Shown here in pieces: positions 32,580-41,145 of a stretch of 64,000 nucleotides of DNA. Position 1 is the first letter of the stretch. Every line of letters begins with the position of its first letter. The translations under genes were made by a program, and so were the position numbers. Where the stretch lies: positions 8,795 to 72,794 of the forward strand of contig JAZQZL010000069.1 of NCBI GenBank assembly GCA_045634005.1, in the 5' to 3' direction. Source of the stretch: Flemingiibacterium sp045634005. Lineage in GTDB: Bacteria; Bacillota; Clostridia; Oscillospirales; CAG-272. The notes beneath the pieces were generated by a model. It was not told the DNA's origin. It made no database searches and saw only the letters and a program-made list of their open reading frames with translations.

Positions 32580-34055
32580 ATGAAAGCAAAGATTTTAGTA
32601 AACAAAAACTTTATCATCGACAAGGTCGACGACCGCATATACGGCTCTATGATCGAGCACATCGGACGCGACGTGTACGGCGGACTTTACGAGCCGACTC
32701 ACGAAACCGCGGACGATATGGGATTCCGTAAGGACGTTATTGACATTGTCAAGGAAATGGATCTCGCTCTCATACGTTATCCCGGCGGCAACTTCGTTTC
32801 ACAGTACAATTGGGAGGACGGCACGGGTGACAAGTCAAAGCGTCCGAAAAAGATGGAGATAGCATTCCAGACTATCGAAACCAACGAGGTTGGTATCGAC
32901 GAATTTCAGGAGTGGGCGAAGCGTTGCGGCTCCACCGTTATGCATGCGGTAAACCTCGGCTCGCGCGGTGCCGACGAGGCTCGCAACCTTGTTGAATACT
33001 GCAACTCCGACACAGATACATACTACGCAAATATGCGCCGTGCAAACGGCTTTGAAAAGCCGTTCGGCTTCAAGGTGTGGTGCCTTGGCAACGAAATGGG
33101 CGGAAAATCGCAGATATTCCGCAAAACCGCCGATGAGTACGGCAGACTTGCGCGCACCTCTGCGAGAGCGATGAAGGCGGTCGACCCGAGCATTGAGCTC
33201 GTTGTTTGCGGCAGCTCCTGCATCGGTATGGAGCATTTCGGCAATTGGGAAACCACGCTGCTTGACTACACGTATCAGTTCGTAGACTACATTTCTCTTC
33301 ACCAGTATTTCCAGAACAACTCGAACAACACCGCTAAATTCCTCGGCAAGTCGCTTGAGCTTGACAGATTTATAAAATCCGTTGTCGGACTTTGCGATCT
33401 TGAGCGTCAAAAGCTTCAGCGCAAAAACATTATCAACATCGCATTTGACGAGTGGAACGTTATGAACGTGCCTATGGAGATTCCGGAGGACGGAATGTGG
33501 GTAACCGGATCGCCGAGAATCGAGCAGACGTACAATTTCGAGGATGCGCTCGTTGTCGGATGTATGATGATGACCTTCCAAAATAACTGCGACAGAGTAA
33601 AGATCACCTGCTTCAACACGCTTATCAACTGCATCGCTCCTATAATGACCGAAACCGGCGGAGCTGCGTGGGTACAGACGATTTTCTATCCGTTCCTCCT
33701 TGCATCCAAGCACGGTCGCGGCGTTGCGGCAAAGCCGATAGTAACGTGCGACAAGTACACCGAAGAGGATATCGCGGATATTCCGTATCTCGAAACGGCG
33801 GTCATCTTTAACGACGACAAGCGAGAGATCAACGTATTCGCAGTAAACCGCTCGCTTACCGAGGAGATGGAGCTTGAAACGGTATTCGAGGATTTCGGAG
33901 AGTATAAGCTCGTTGAGCACATTGAGCTCTACAACGACGACCTTAAGGCTACCAACACCAAGGATCACGCAAGCGTTCTTCCCGAGAACGTTGCGATCGG
34001 CGAAAAGATCATACTTAAAAAGCACTCTTGGAATATGCTCAAATATAAATATTGA
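32580..34055 (+). CDS. GH51 alpha-L-arabinofuranosidase
   Basis: Removes arabinofuranosyl side groups from arabino-oligosaccharides (arabinan or arabinoxylan). The 491-aa protein has GH51 landmarks: GSMIEHIGRDVYGGLYEP, RYPGGNFVSQYNWEDG, acid/base Glu172 in CLGNEMGG and nucleophile Glu291 in FDEWNV. A C-terminal beta domain ends with HSWNMLKY, typical of the family. There is no signal peptide, so it is cytoplasmic. Start ATG 32580 follows CGGAG. It has a strong promoter overlapped by an inverted-repeat operator. Confidence 0.95.
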   Translation: MKAKILVNKNFIIDKVDDRIYGSMIEHIGRDVYGGLYEPTHETADDMGFRKDVIDIVKEMDLALIRYPGGNFVSQYNWEDGTGDKSKRPKKMEIAFQTIETNEVGIDEFQEWAKRCGSTVMHAVNLGSRGADEARNLVEYCNSDTDTYYANMRRANGFEKPFGFKVWCLGNEMGGKSQIFRKTADEYGRLARTSARAMKAVDPSIELVVCGSSCIGMEHFGNWETTLLDYTYQFVDYISLHQYFQNNSNNTAKFLGKSLELDRFIKSVVGLCDLERQKLQRKNIINIAFDEWNVMNVPMEIPEDGMWVTGSPRIEQTYNFEDALVVGCMMMTFQNNCDRVKITCFNTLINCIAPIMTETGGAAWVQTIFYPFLLASKHGRGVAAKPIVTCDKYTEEDIADIPYLETAVIFNDDKREINVFAVNRSLTEEMELETVFEDFGEYKLVEHIELYNDDLKATNTKDHASVLPENVAIGEKIILKKHSWNMLKYKY

Positions 34056-34091
34056 TCCCCAAGCGACTGCCGTACGGCATTCTCTTTTTAC

Positions 34092-34120
34092 TTGACAAAC
34101 GCGCGGTTATAATGTATAAT
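34092..34120 (+). promoter_or_regulatory. Promoter of barnase-barstar pair
   Basis: TTGACA, 17-bp spacer, TATAAT. Confidence 0.85.
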
Positions 34121-34152
34121 TAAAGTATAAAAAGCGAAAGGATGAACACCTT

Positions 34153-34740
34153 ATGGACTTTTACAAAATATCACGCACGCTTCGCCGTCCGCTTGCAGTT
34201 ATACTCGCGCTGTTTATGCTCGCCGCGCTCGTTTCCTGCAGCATAGAGGACATTTCCGACGGTCTTGAGCTTGCGGGCGATATAATCGACATCGTCGGCG
34301 AGGTTGAATCCCCCACGTCCGACGCGCCCGACATAACAGACAACGTCACACCCGACACCGAAGCTAACACGGACGAGAACGTCACACCAACGCTCGACGA
34401 GAACGGATACTATTATTCAAAAGACGACGTCGCACTATACATACACACATATGGCAAGCTTCCACAAAATTTCATCACCAAGAGTGAAGCCGAGGATCTC
34501 GGTTGGGAAGGTGGCTCTGTGGAACGCTATCTTGACGGCGCGGCGATCGGCGGCGACAAATTCGGCAACCGCGAGGGACTGCTTCCGAGGGCTGACGGTC
34601 GAGTTTACTACGAGTGTGACATCGACACGAACGGGCAAAGCTCGCGCGGCGCAAAGCGCATAGTATTCTCGAACGACGGGCTTATCTATTACACCGACGA
34701 CCACTATGAAAGCTTCACGCTTTTGTACGGCGAACAGTGA
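34153..34740 (+). CDS. Barnase-type ribonuclease with lipoprotein signal
   Basis: A 195-aa secreted guanyl-type RNase. Residues 1-28 are a signal peptide with lipobox LVSC (Cys29). Residues about 35-82 are an acidic Asp/Thr/Pro-rich linker. The C-terminal ~110 residues match barnase closely (YGKLPQNFITKSEAEDLGW, IGGDKFGNREGLLP). All catalytic residues are kept: Glu154 (YYECDI), Arg165 and Arg169 (SSRGAKR), and His184 (DDHYESF). The spacing equals barnase within one residue. The barstar homologue follows after 10 bp. Lipid anchoring is unlike barnase, which is freely secreted; it may act at the cell surface on RNA or competitors. Confidence 0.93.
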   Translation: MDFYKISRTLRRPLAVILALFMLAALVSCSIEDISDGLELAGDIIDIVGEVESPTSDAPDITDNVTPDTEANTDENVTPTLDENGYYYSKDDVALYIHTYGKLPQNFITKSEAEDLGWEGGSVERYLDGAAIGGDKFGNREGLLPRADGRVYYECDIDTNGQSSRGAKRIVFSNDGLIYYTDDHYESFTLLYGEQ

Positions 34741-34750
34741 GGTGCAGAAT

Positions 34751-34999
34751 ATGAAAATCATACCTCTTGACGCATCGAACTTCACAGACAAAAAAAGCTC
34801 GCACGAATATCTTGCAAACGCACTGCGCTTCCCTGCTTACTACGGGTGCAACCTCGACGCACTCGCAGATATGCTTTCCGAATTGCCGCGCGACGTTGGC
34901 GTTATATTTCACGCGACAGCGGATTACGGCGCCTATTCCGAGAGCATCATTGAAACGTTTATCGAGGTTCTCGGCGATGCTCGCACTATGATAATATAA
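34751..34999 (+). CDS. Barstar-type ribonuclease inhibitor
   Basis: An 82-aa cytoplasmic inhibitor that protects the producer from the RNase encoded just upstream. It matches barstar by HEYLANALRFPAYYGCNLDALADMLSEL. Asp36 corresponds to barstar Asp39, which plugs the barnase active site. The order RNase-inhibitor with a 10-bp gap and AGGTG ribosome site gives coupled expression. The C terminus (ARTMII) ends as in the family. Confidence 0.9.
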   Translation: MKIIPLDASNFTDKKSSHEYLANALRFPAYYGCNLDALADMLSELPRDVGVIFHATADYGAYSESIIETFIEVLGDARTMII

Positions 35000-35080
35000 A
35001 TTGACGAATTACGGATAGCGCAGAGGTGAAAATCCCGTTAACACACCAGGCGCAATTGTACCCACACAGCGGAGGACCTA

Positions 35081-36289
35081 ATGAAATTCAACTATATCGC
35101 AAACGGCAGACTATATACATATGCAGACGGCAAAAGCAGCGAAATAACTTCGCGCGTGCTCGACTCGTATCTGAAAAAGGTACGCGATGCCGCAGGACGT
35201 AACGAATGGAAATATACCGGCGAAGGTGCGGCATTTCGCGGAGCGTATCAAGCCGGTATGGATGCAGAAAGCCGCGTATCATCGGTTTCGTCACACATTT
35301 TCTGTGCCGATACATATAACGGCGAGCTCGTCTATTCGCTTATGATCGACCGCTCGTCGGGCATTTACACTAGGCGCGAGGACAGTGATACAGACGGTAT
35401 TGTGGTAAGCAGCGGCGACACTGCTTACCGCGATTTCGATATTGGCGGAAAACGGATGGTGCTGACCAGCGCGTTTGCCGGTGAAAGCCACATCGGCGTG
35501 TTGGATATTGGAAGCACGTCCTGCCGCATTTACACCGAAGGTCACACATGGGACAGTCAGCCCGTATGGTCGGCGACCGAGGCGAACAAAATATATTTCT
35601 GCTGTGCAGGCTTGCCGCTCGATGACGGTGAAAAAGAAAAGCTCGAACCCACGATGAGCTATGCGCAGATAATGACACATATGTTCACAGCCGCAAGCAC
35701 ATCTGCCTTGCGCGGTCCCACGTCGATATGTCTGATTGATATTGAGCGAGGCGATATGGATGAGCTTTTGTGTGATGACCGGTATGACTACACATCCCCA
35801 CAAAGCACACGCGACGGTTCACTTTACTATATTCGCAAGCCCTACAAGCAAGAAAACGGTGGACAAAGCGGATTGGGCTGCCTCCTTGATGCATTGGCAC
35901 TGCCGTTCCGACTTATGGGCGCGCTATTTGGCTTCCTCAATGTATTTTCTGCGAAATATTCAGGAAAAACTCTGACAAAATCAGTCGGTACGAAGCAACG
36001 CGATGAAGAAAAAATATTCATCGACGGCAACCTCATAAATGCCGAAAGGGAGCTTCGCGCCAACAAATCACACGGCGACACAAATCCCGGTATCATTCCC
36101 CGCTCGTGGGAGCTTCATCGACTCGCACCCGACGGTAGCGACACTCTTATAAAACGCGGAGTAATATCATTCCATGTGTGCGAGGGCGGCGACATACTCG
36201 TATCAAACGGCTCGGCGATTCTCCGCATTGGTACCGACGGCAAGGAAGAAAAGTTTGTCGATGCACAAAAGGTAACGTTTATAAGATAA
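35081..36289 (+). CDS. Hypothetical protein with propeller-like repeats and a hydrophobic middle segment
   Basis: A 402-aa protein I do not recognise. The first ~240 residues read like a propeller built of short strands (ELVYSLMIDR, KRMVLTSAFAGESHIGVLDIG, KIYFCCAGLP, SLYYIRKPY), similar to six-bladed TolB/YncE-type proteins. A hydrophobic stretch around 268-290 (LGCLLDALALPFRLMGALFGFLNVF) could be one membrane helix or amphipathic anchor. A C-terminal strand pair (RLAPDGSDTLIKRGV, ISFHVCEGGDILVSNGSAILRI) closes the repeats. No signal peptide. Ribosome site GGAGGAC. It follows the barstar gene by 81 bp in which I see no terminator, so co-transcription is possible. Confidence 0.6.
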   Translation: MKFNYIANGRLYTYADGKSSEITSRVLDSYLKKVRDAAGRNEWKYTGEGAAFRGAYQAGMDAESRVSSVSSHIFCADTYNGELVYSLMIDRSSGIYTRREDSDTDGIVVSSGDTAYRDFDIGGKRMVLTSAFAGESHIGVLDIGSTSCRIYTEGHTWDSQPVWSATEANKIYFCCAGLPLDDGEKEKLEPTMSYAQIMTHMFTAASTSALRGPTSICLIDIERGDMDELLCDDRYDYTSPQSTRDGSLYYIRKPYKQENGGQSGLGCLLDALALPFRLMGALFGFLNVFSAKYSGKTLTKSVGTKQRDEEKIFIDGNLINAERELRANKSHGDTNPGIIPRSWELHRLAPDGSDTLIKRGVISFHVCEGGDILVSNGSAILRIGTDGKEEKFVDAQKVTFIR

Positions 36290-36292
36290 AAC

Positions 36293-36316
36293 AACGGACG
36301 GCTTTTGCCGTCCGTT
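36293..36316. terminator. Bidirectional terminator between hypothetical gene and ptsI
   Basis: Perfect 10-bp stem AACGGACGGC / GCCGTCCGTT with a TTTT loop between convergent genes. Confidence 0.8.
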
Positions 36317-36318
36317 CG

Positions 36319-37953
36319 TTATTTCGAGAGGTCTATCGAGCGTATCACCTCGCGAAGGTGGAGCACGTACGACGGGGACACCGACAGCTCGTCAATGCCC
36401 ATTCGTAGAAAACGCTCCGTCAATGTCGTGTCCGCGGCAAGCTCGCCGCAGATGCCGATCCAATTGCCGCACGCGTGCGCGCACCTCGCCGCGTACTCGA
36501 TAAGACGAAGCACCGCCTCGTGGTGCGTGTCGCAAAACTGCTCGAGCAAGGGGTTCTGCCTGTCACACGCAAGCGTGTACTGCGTCAGATCGTTCGTGCC
36601 GACGCTGAAGAAATCCACCATCGGCGCAAGTCGGTCGGCGATTACCGCCGAGGCAGGCGTTTCTATCATAATGCCAAGCTCAACGCGCGGCGACACGGTA
36701 AGCCCCTCTCTCGCAAGCTCCTCGCGCACGTCACGGCAGATCTCAAGTATCTGCGCAAGCTCGGACTCGCTCGTTATCATCGGAAACATAATGCCAAGCT
36801 CGCCGTACACGGACGCGCGATAGAGCGCGCGAAGCTGTGCCCTGAAAATTTCGGGGCGCGTCAGACAAAGCCGTATTGCGCGCAGTCCGAGCGCGGGATT
36901 CTCCTCTTTTTGAAGATTCAGATAGCTCACCTGCTTATCAGCGCCGATATCAAGCGTACGGATTATAACCTTTTTGCCGGCCATAGATTCAAGCACGCGC
37001 TTATATACGGCAAACTGCTCGTCCTCGCTCGGCTCATGCGTGTTTTCAAGATACAAAAACTCGCTTCGGAAAAGTCCGATGCCGCCTGCATCGTTAAGCA
37101 GCACCGCGCCGATATTGCCGGCGCCGCCAATGTTTGCGTATACGTTTACGTGCGTGCCGTCAAGCGTTACGTTATCCTTGCCTCGGAGCGATTCAAGCAG
37201 CGCTCGCGCCGATATATCGGCCTCCTGCTTTTTTGACGCCTCCGTAAGAGCCACCTCGTCGGGCGACAGCACCACCTCACCCGTAGAACCGTTTACTATT
37301 GCCGTGTCCCCGTCGCGCACCGCTGCCAAAAACGCGTCGCCTACGCCTATAACGGCGGGAATGTTCATTCCTCGCGCAAGTATCGCCGTATGCGAATTGG
37401 ATGAGCCGTGCGCGGTTACAAACGCAAGCACGCGGCTCTTGTCAAGCGCGACTGTTTCGCTCGGCGCGAGATCGTCCGCGCAGATAATCACCTTCTCATC
37501 GGCTACGGGCGCGGTGCCGACTTCACCCGATAAAATTCTGATAAGTCTGTCGGATATGTCGCGCACATCAGCCGCGCGCGCCTGCATATACGCGTCCTCC
37601 ATAGCTGAAAACATAGCCGCAAAATTGTCTGCGCAGAGAGCAACGGCGTACTCTGCGTTTATCTTCTGGCGCTCGATCATACCTGTGACTGATTCGGTAA
37701 AATCCTCGTCGGCGAGCATCATTTTGTGAATTTCAAATATCTGTGCGCCTGCCTCGCCGACCTCGACAAGCGCCTTTTCATAAAGCTCTTCCAGCTCTCG
37801 CACCGCCTCCGCCACAGCCGCCTCAAAGCGCTCGCACTCCGATTTAATATCGTCAACGTGCTCCCTTACCACCTTCGCTGCCTTGCGACGAAGCACCGAT
37901 ATTTTACCTATTGCAATAGCGCCGTACACGCCCTTGCCGCAAAACGTCCGCAT
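36319..37953 (-). CDS. ptsI: PTS enzyme I (phosphoenolpyruvate-protein phosphotransferase)
   Basis: Transfers phosphate from PEP to HPr. The 544-aa protein has the phospho-His188 in GSSNSHTAILARG, the PEP-binding barrel GGIGLFRSEFLYLE, RTLDIGADKQ, and the C-terminal FFSVGTNDLTQYTLACDR with the GICGE loop. Length is slightly short of the 570-aa norm, without an obvious missing motif. It is last in the operon ptsG-ptsH-ptsI, 11 bp after ptsH. Confidence 0.95.
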   Translation of the reverse strand: MRTFCGKGVYGAIAIGKISVLRRKAAKVVREHVDDIKSECERFEAAVAEAVRELEELYEKALVEVGEAGAQIFEIHKMMLADEDFTESVTGMIERQKINAEYAVALCADNFAAMFSAMEDAYMQARAADVRDISDRLIRILSGEVGTAPVADEKVIICADDLAPSETVALDKSRVLAFVTAHGSSNSHTAILARGMNIPAVIGVGDAFLAAVRDGDTAIVNGSTGEVVLSPDEVALTEASKKQEADISARALLESLRGKDNVTLDGTHVNVYANIGGAGNIGAVLLNDAGGIGLFRSEFLYLENTHEPSEDEQFAVYKRVLESMAGKKVIIRTLDIGADKQVSYLNLQKEENPALGLRAIRLCLTRPEIFRAQLRALYRASVYGELGIMFPMITSESELAQILEICRDVREELAREGLTVSPRVELGIMIETPASAVIADRLAPMVDFFSVGTNDLTQYTLACDRQNPLLEQFCDTHHEAVLRLIEYAARCAHACGNWIGICGELAADTTLTERFLRMGIDELSVSPSYVLHLREVIRSIDLSK

Positions 37954-37964
37954 TTTCCCTCCGA

Positions 37965-38222
37965 TTAAAGATTAGTCTTGAAAAACTCCTCGAGCGCCTC
38001 GAGTGCCGCATCCGCACTCGCGCCCTCTACGCTTACCGTTACCGTATCACCGCATTTGACGCCAAGTCCCATCACGGAAAAAAGCTTGCACGCATCAGCG
38101 CTCCTTCCACCCTTTTCGATCGTCACCCTGCACCCCGTCGCCTTGGCGGCATTTACGAGCATTCCGGCAGGCCGCGCGTGTATTCCCACCTCGTCGCGAA
38201 TGGTATAACTGAATTTTCTCAT
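37965..38222 (-). CDS. ptsH: Phosphocarrier protein HPr, regulatory Ser46 replaced by Lys
   Basis: An 85-aa PTS phosphocarrier with active-site His15 in GIHARPAG. In the region that normally reads NxKSIMGVMSLG it reads ADACKLFSVMGLG, so the HPr-kinase target Ser46 is Lys46. It can carry phosphate from enzyme I but should not be phosphorylated by HPr kinase and so should not act as a CcpA corepressor. Its start overlaps the ptsG stop by 4 bp. Confidence 0.93.
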   Translation of the reverse strand: MRKFSYTIRDEVGIHARPAGMLVNAAKATGCRVTIEKGGRSADACKLFSVMGLGVKCGDTVTVSVEGASADAALEALEEFFKTNL

Positions 38223-40354
38223 TGCCCCTCCTTTGCCGTAAGGCGCAAAAGATCCGCACCAACGCGCGTGTCACCGTCGATGACGGTTTCGATTTTCGCG
38301 TATTCGTCGCTGTTGCATACAACCACGGGCGAGGTCAGCTTATACCCTTCGTTTTTGATCGCCTTCATGTCGAACGACAGAAGAAGATCTCCGCGCCTTA
38401 CGCTCTGGCCGTCACTTACGTGCGAGGTGAAATATTTTCCGCCGAGCTTAACCGTATCAATGCCGACGTGCAGAAGTATCTCTGCGCCGCATTCACACTT
38501 TATATTGACCGCGTGGCGCGTATCGAACACACTCACAACAGATCCGTCACACGGCGAGTACAGCTTGCCCTCGCTCGGCTCGATAGCCGCGCCGTCGCCG
38601 AGCATACGCTTTGAAAACACCTCGTCGGTAACGCTGTCAAGCGGCACGACCTTGCCGGTCATAGGAGCAACGAGAGTTATTCCCGAAACATCACAGCGTA
38701 CTGCACCCGTCCCAACACTTTCGCCCGTATGAGCCGAGATTATCTCCTCCGTTCGCGATACGCCCGGAGAGTCGAGGAAATCCTCTAAATTTGACTTGAT
38801 GACCGACACCTGCGGCCCGTATATCACCTGAATGCCCTCGCCCTTGCGTATCACGCCCGACGCGCCGCTTCGCTTCAAATGTGCCTCGCTTACGTGTGCG
38901 GGATTTTTAACGGTTACGCGAAGTCGTGTCGCACAGCAGTCGAGATCGGCGATATTCTCCTTGCCGCCAAGCCCGTGTAATATGAGCGCCGAGGTAATAT
39001 CCTCCGACGTGCCGGACACGCGCGATACCTTACGAGCCTCGACGTCCTTTCGTGTATAAAGCTTCGTTTCCTCGTTGTCCGCTTCGCGTCCGGGTGTTTT
39101 GAGGTCGAGCTTTCTTATCATTATGCCAAAGAGGAAATAGTAAACGACCGCATAAAGAAGTCCAATTATAACTACCCACAGCCAATTTGTCTTCGCGTTG
39201 CCCTGTAGGATACCGAATAGCGTAAGGTCAATAAGTCCGCCAGAGAAGGTCATACCCACGCCGACGTTAAAGATATGCATAAGCATATACGAAAGGCCGG
39301 CGAGGATACAGTGGATAACGTAGAGTATCGGCGACACAAAGAGGAAAGTAAACTCGATAGGCTCGGTGATACCCGTAAGCATCGCGGTAAGCGCCGCAGA
39401 AAGCAAAAGTCCGCCTACTATCTTACGCTTTTCAGGTCTGGCGGTACGGTACATCGCAAGTGCCGCCGCAGGTAAGCCGAATATCATAAACGGGAACTTA
39501 CCCGACATAAATCTCGTCGCAGATACCGAGAAAGCCTCGGTGGACTTCGACGCAAGCTCGGCAAAGAAGATATTCTGTGCGCCTTGGATGAGATTGCCGT
39601 CGATAACCATAGAGCCGCCGACCTCTGTCTGCCAGAACGGCATATAGAAAACGTGGTGCAGACCGAACGGAATAAGTGCACGCTCGATAATACCGTATAT
39701 CCACGTGCCTGCGTATCCCGACGCCAAAACGAGATTACCGAGGCTCGCTATCCACCCCTGTACTATCGGCCATACGAAATACATAATAACGCCGACCAGG
39801 AGAAAAACAAGGCTTGATATTATTGGAACGAATCGCGTACCGCCAAAGAAGGACAGCACCTGCGGCAGCTGTATCTTATAGAAGCGGTTGTGAAGCGCCG
39901 CAACGCCAAGACCGACTATAATACCGCCGAAAACACCCATCTGAAGAGTTGGGATACCGAGCGCTGTTGTGGTGGAGTTTTCCGCCATCGCCTCAACTCC
40001 ACCGTTTGCCATAATAAGCGCGGAGATCGCGGTGTGCATTATAAGGTACGCAACCGCACCCGACAGTGCCGCGACCTCTTTTTCCTTCTTCGCCATACCT
40101 ATAGCGACGCCTATGGCAAACAAAAGCGCGAGGTTGTCAAACACCGCACTGCCCGTTTTAGCCATTATATCGAGGATGGTATACAGAATCCCCCCCTCAT
40201 AGATAATACCCCCGAGCTTATAGGTTTCAATTGTTGTTGCGTTAGTGAATGAGCTGCCGATACCGAGTAGCAAGCCTGCTATCGGCAAAAGCGCTATCGG
40301 AAGCATAAACGAGCGACCGACACGCTGCAAAACGCCAAAAATTTTTGATTTCAT
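38219..40354 (-). CDS. PTS glucose/GlcNAc-family EIICBA component
   Basis: A 711-aa sugar permease-phosphotransferase. The IIC membrane domain (1-~400, about 10 helices, starting FGVLQRVGRSFMLPIALLPIAGLLLG) is followed by the IIB domain with phospho-Cys in DLDCCATRLRV (about 475) and the IIA domain with the active His in LLHVGIDTVKL (about 645). The order C-B-A matches PtsG, GlcNAc and maltose-type transporters; the sugar is probably glucose or GlcNAc. It is the first gene of a complete PTS operon with HPr and enzyme I. No antiterminator hairpin was found upstream. Confidence 0.92.
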   Translation of the reverse strand: MKSKIFGVLQRVGRSFMLPIALLPIAGLLLGIGSSFTNATTIETYKLGGIIYEGGILYTILDIMAKTGSAVFDNLALLFAIGVAIGMAKKEKEVAALSGAVAYLIMHTAISALIMANGGVEAMAENSTTTALGIPTLQMGVFGGIIVGLGVAALHNRFYKIQLPQVLSFFGGTRFVPIISSLVFLLVGVIMYFVWPIVQGWIASLGNLVLASGYAGTWIYGIIERALIPFGLHHVFYMPFWQTEVGGSMVIDGNLIQGAQNIFFAELASKSTEAFSVSATRFMSGKFPFMIFGLPAAALAMYRTARPEKRKIVGGLLLSAALTAMLTGITEPIEFTFLFVSPILYVIHCILAGLSYMLMHIFNVGVGMTFSGGLIDLTLFGILQGNAKTNWLWVVIIGLLYAVVYYFLFGIMIRKLDLKTPGREADNEETKLYTRKDVEARKVSRVSGTSEDITSALILHGLGGKENIADLDCCATRLRVTVKNPAHVSEAHLKRSGASGVIRKGEGIQVIYGPQVSVIKSNLEDFLDSPGVSRTEEIISAHTGESVGTGAVRCDVSGITLVAPMTGKVVPLDSVTDEVFSKRMLGDGAAIEPSEGKLYSPCDGSVVSVFDTRHAVNIKCECGAEILLHVGIDTVKLGGKYFTSHVSDGQSVRRGDLLLSFDMKAIKNEGYKLTSPVVVCNSDEYAKIETVIDGDTRVGADLLRLTAKEGQ

Positions 40355-40421
40355 AATTGCCCTCTCATAAAAATTACTTCGCTTTTATTATGGACGGTTC
40401 TGACTAAAATATTACATAATA

Positions 40422-40451
40422 TAAAAAAATAATGAGCCGCGAATGCGGCTC
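40422..40451 (-). terminator. Terminator of SLOG-like gene
   Basis: Perfect 7-bp GC stem GAGCCGC / GCGGCTC with a GAAT loop, followed on the minus strand by ATTATTTTTTT. Confidence 0.75.
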
Positions 40452-40462
40452 CACTAAATCTG

Positions 40463-40795
40463 TTATTTAATCTCAACGACCGTAACGGGCTTGTTTTTCT
40501 TTTTTGCATACTCAAGCGTGTATTTCGTTCCCCTCGATACACCGTCCCATATAATAAGCACAGCATCTGCAAGCTCCACCATTTCCTCGTCACGCTTTAA
40601 GGGCGCACATCTTTTGTATCTGCTATAATTCGGCGTTATGATTATCTTCTCAAGACCGTGTTCATCGGCATACTGCTCCGCGAGCGTGTCTACCCCCTTC
40701 GCGCCGCCGCTTATAATAACCGTCACCTCGGGCGGTATATGCCCTTCGAGGTCAAAGGCGGTGATGCTGCGTGATCCTGCTATTAATAGTTTCAT
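40463..40795 (-). CDS. SLOG/DUF2493-like Rossmann protein
   Basis: A 110-aa Rossmann-like protein with LLIAGSRS at the start and the nucleotide-binding pattern VIISGGAKGVDTLAEQYA, followed by ADAVLIIWDGVSRGT and YAKKKNKPVTVVE. This places it in the SLOG (DprA/LOG/DUF2493-like) superfamily, members of which bind or process nucleotide derivatives. It is divergent from a small XRE regulator with overlapping promoters. The function is unknown; signalling in phage defence or nucleotide salvage has been proposed for relatives. Confidence 0.75.
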   Translation of the reverse strand: MKLLIAGSRSITAFDLEGHIPPEVTVIISGGAKGVDTLAEQYADEHGLEKIIITPNYSRYKRCAPLKRDEEMVELADAVLIIWDGVSRGTKYTLEYAKKKNKPVTVVEIK

Positions 40796-40829
40796 AGTTT
40801 ATCGCGCTCCTTACATATATAGTAATATA

Positions 40830-40858
40830 ATTATACAATCTAATAACATAATTGTCAA
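40830..40858 (-). promoter_or_regulatory. Promoter of SLOG-like gene
   Basis: Minus strand: TTGACA, 17-bp spacer, TATAAT. Its -35 shares bases with the -35 of the divergent XRE gene. Confidence 0.85.
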
Positions 40859-40880
40859 GTGAATATATATTTATTAAAAT
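40852..40880 (+). promoter_or_regulatory. Promoter of XRE gene, overlapping the divergent promoter
   Basis: TTGTCA, 17-bp spacer, TAAAAT. The spacer and following bases form an AT inverted repeat (ATATATAT...ATATATAT) that may be an operator. Confidence 0.55.
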
Positions 40881-40903
40881 ATATATCGAAGGGATGTGAT
40901 ATT

Positions 40904-41107
40904 ATGATTAGAATGACCGTAAAGGAGTTTCTTGATAGTCACAACATCACAAGATATGAGTTATCAAAGCGAACGGGCGTACATTTTCAAATAATAGACG
41001 GTTACTACAAAAACAAAATAGTCCGCTATGACAGCTACATCTTAAATAAAATATGCGAGGCACTTGATTGCGATATCTGTGATATCATTGAGTACACGAA
41101 AGACTAA
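40904..41107 (+). CDS. Small XRE-family (Cro/C1) DNA-binding protein
   Basis: A 67-aa single-domain regulator. The helix-turn-helix spans about residues 14-45 (ITRYELSKRTGVHFQIIDGYYKNK) with the usual final helix LNKICEALDCDICDIIEY, as in the PF13443-like group. The start at 40904 follows GAAGGGATG. It is divergent from the SLOG-like gene and probably represses one or both promoters, whose -35 boxes coincide. Confidence 0.85.
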   Translation: MIRMTVKEFLDSHNITRYELSKRTGVHFQIIDGYYKNKIVRYDSYILNKICEALDCDICDIIEYTKD

Positions 41108-41110
41108 AAC

Positions 41111-41137
41111 GCCGCGAATGCAATATGCATTCGCGGC
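41111..41137. terminator. Bidirectional terminator between XRE gene and GTPase gene
   Basis: Perfect 12-bp stem GCCGCGAATGCA / TGCATTCGCGGC with a 3-base loop, between convergent genes; T-rich tail on the plus strand. Confidence 0.8.
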
Positions 41138-41145
41138 TTTGCCTT

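Noticed and set aside
32835..34025. Long open frame antisense to the GH51 gene
   Set aside because: A by-product of codon usage opposite a well-supported enzyme; no ribosome site or recognisable domain. The same applies to long antisense frames over the M24 genes, GH29 and pfkA.
34056..34090. Terminator after the GH51 gene at TGCCGTACGGCA
   Set aside because: A 12-bp palindrome leaves only a 4-bp stem with a loop; too weak despite the following T-rich stretch.
35000..35080. Riboswitch in the leader before the hypothetical gene at 35081
   Set aside because: The 81-bp gap has no fold matching a class I know; it is better treated as plain intergenic sequence.
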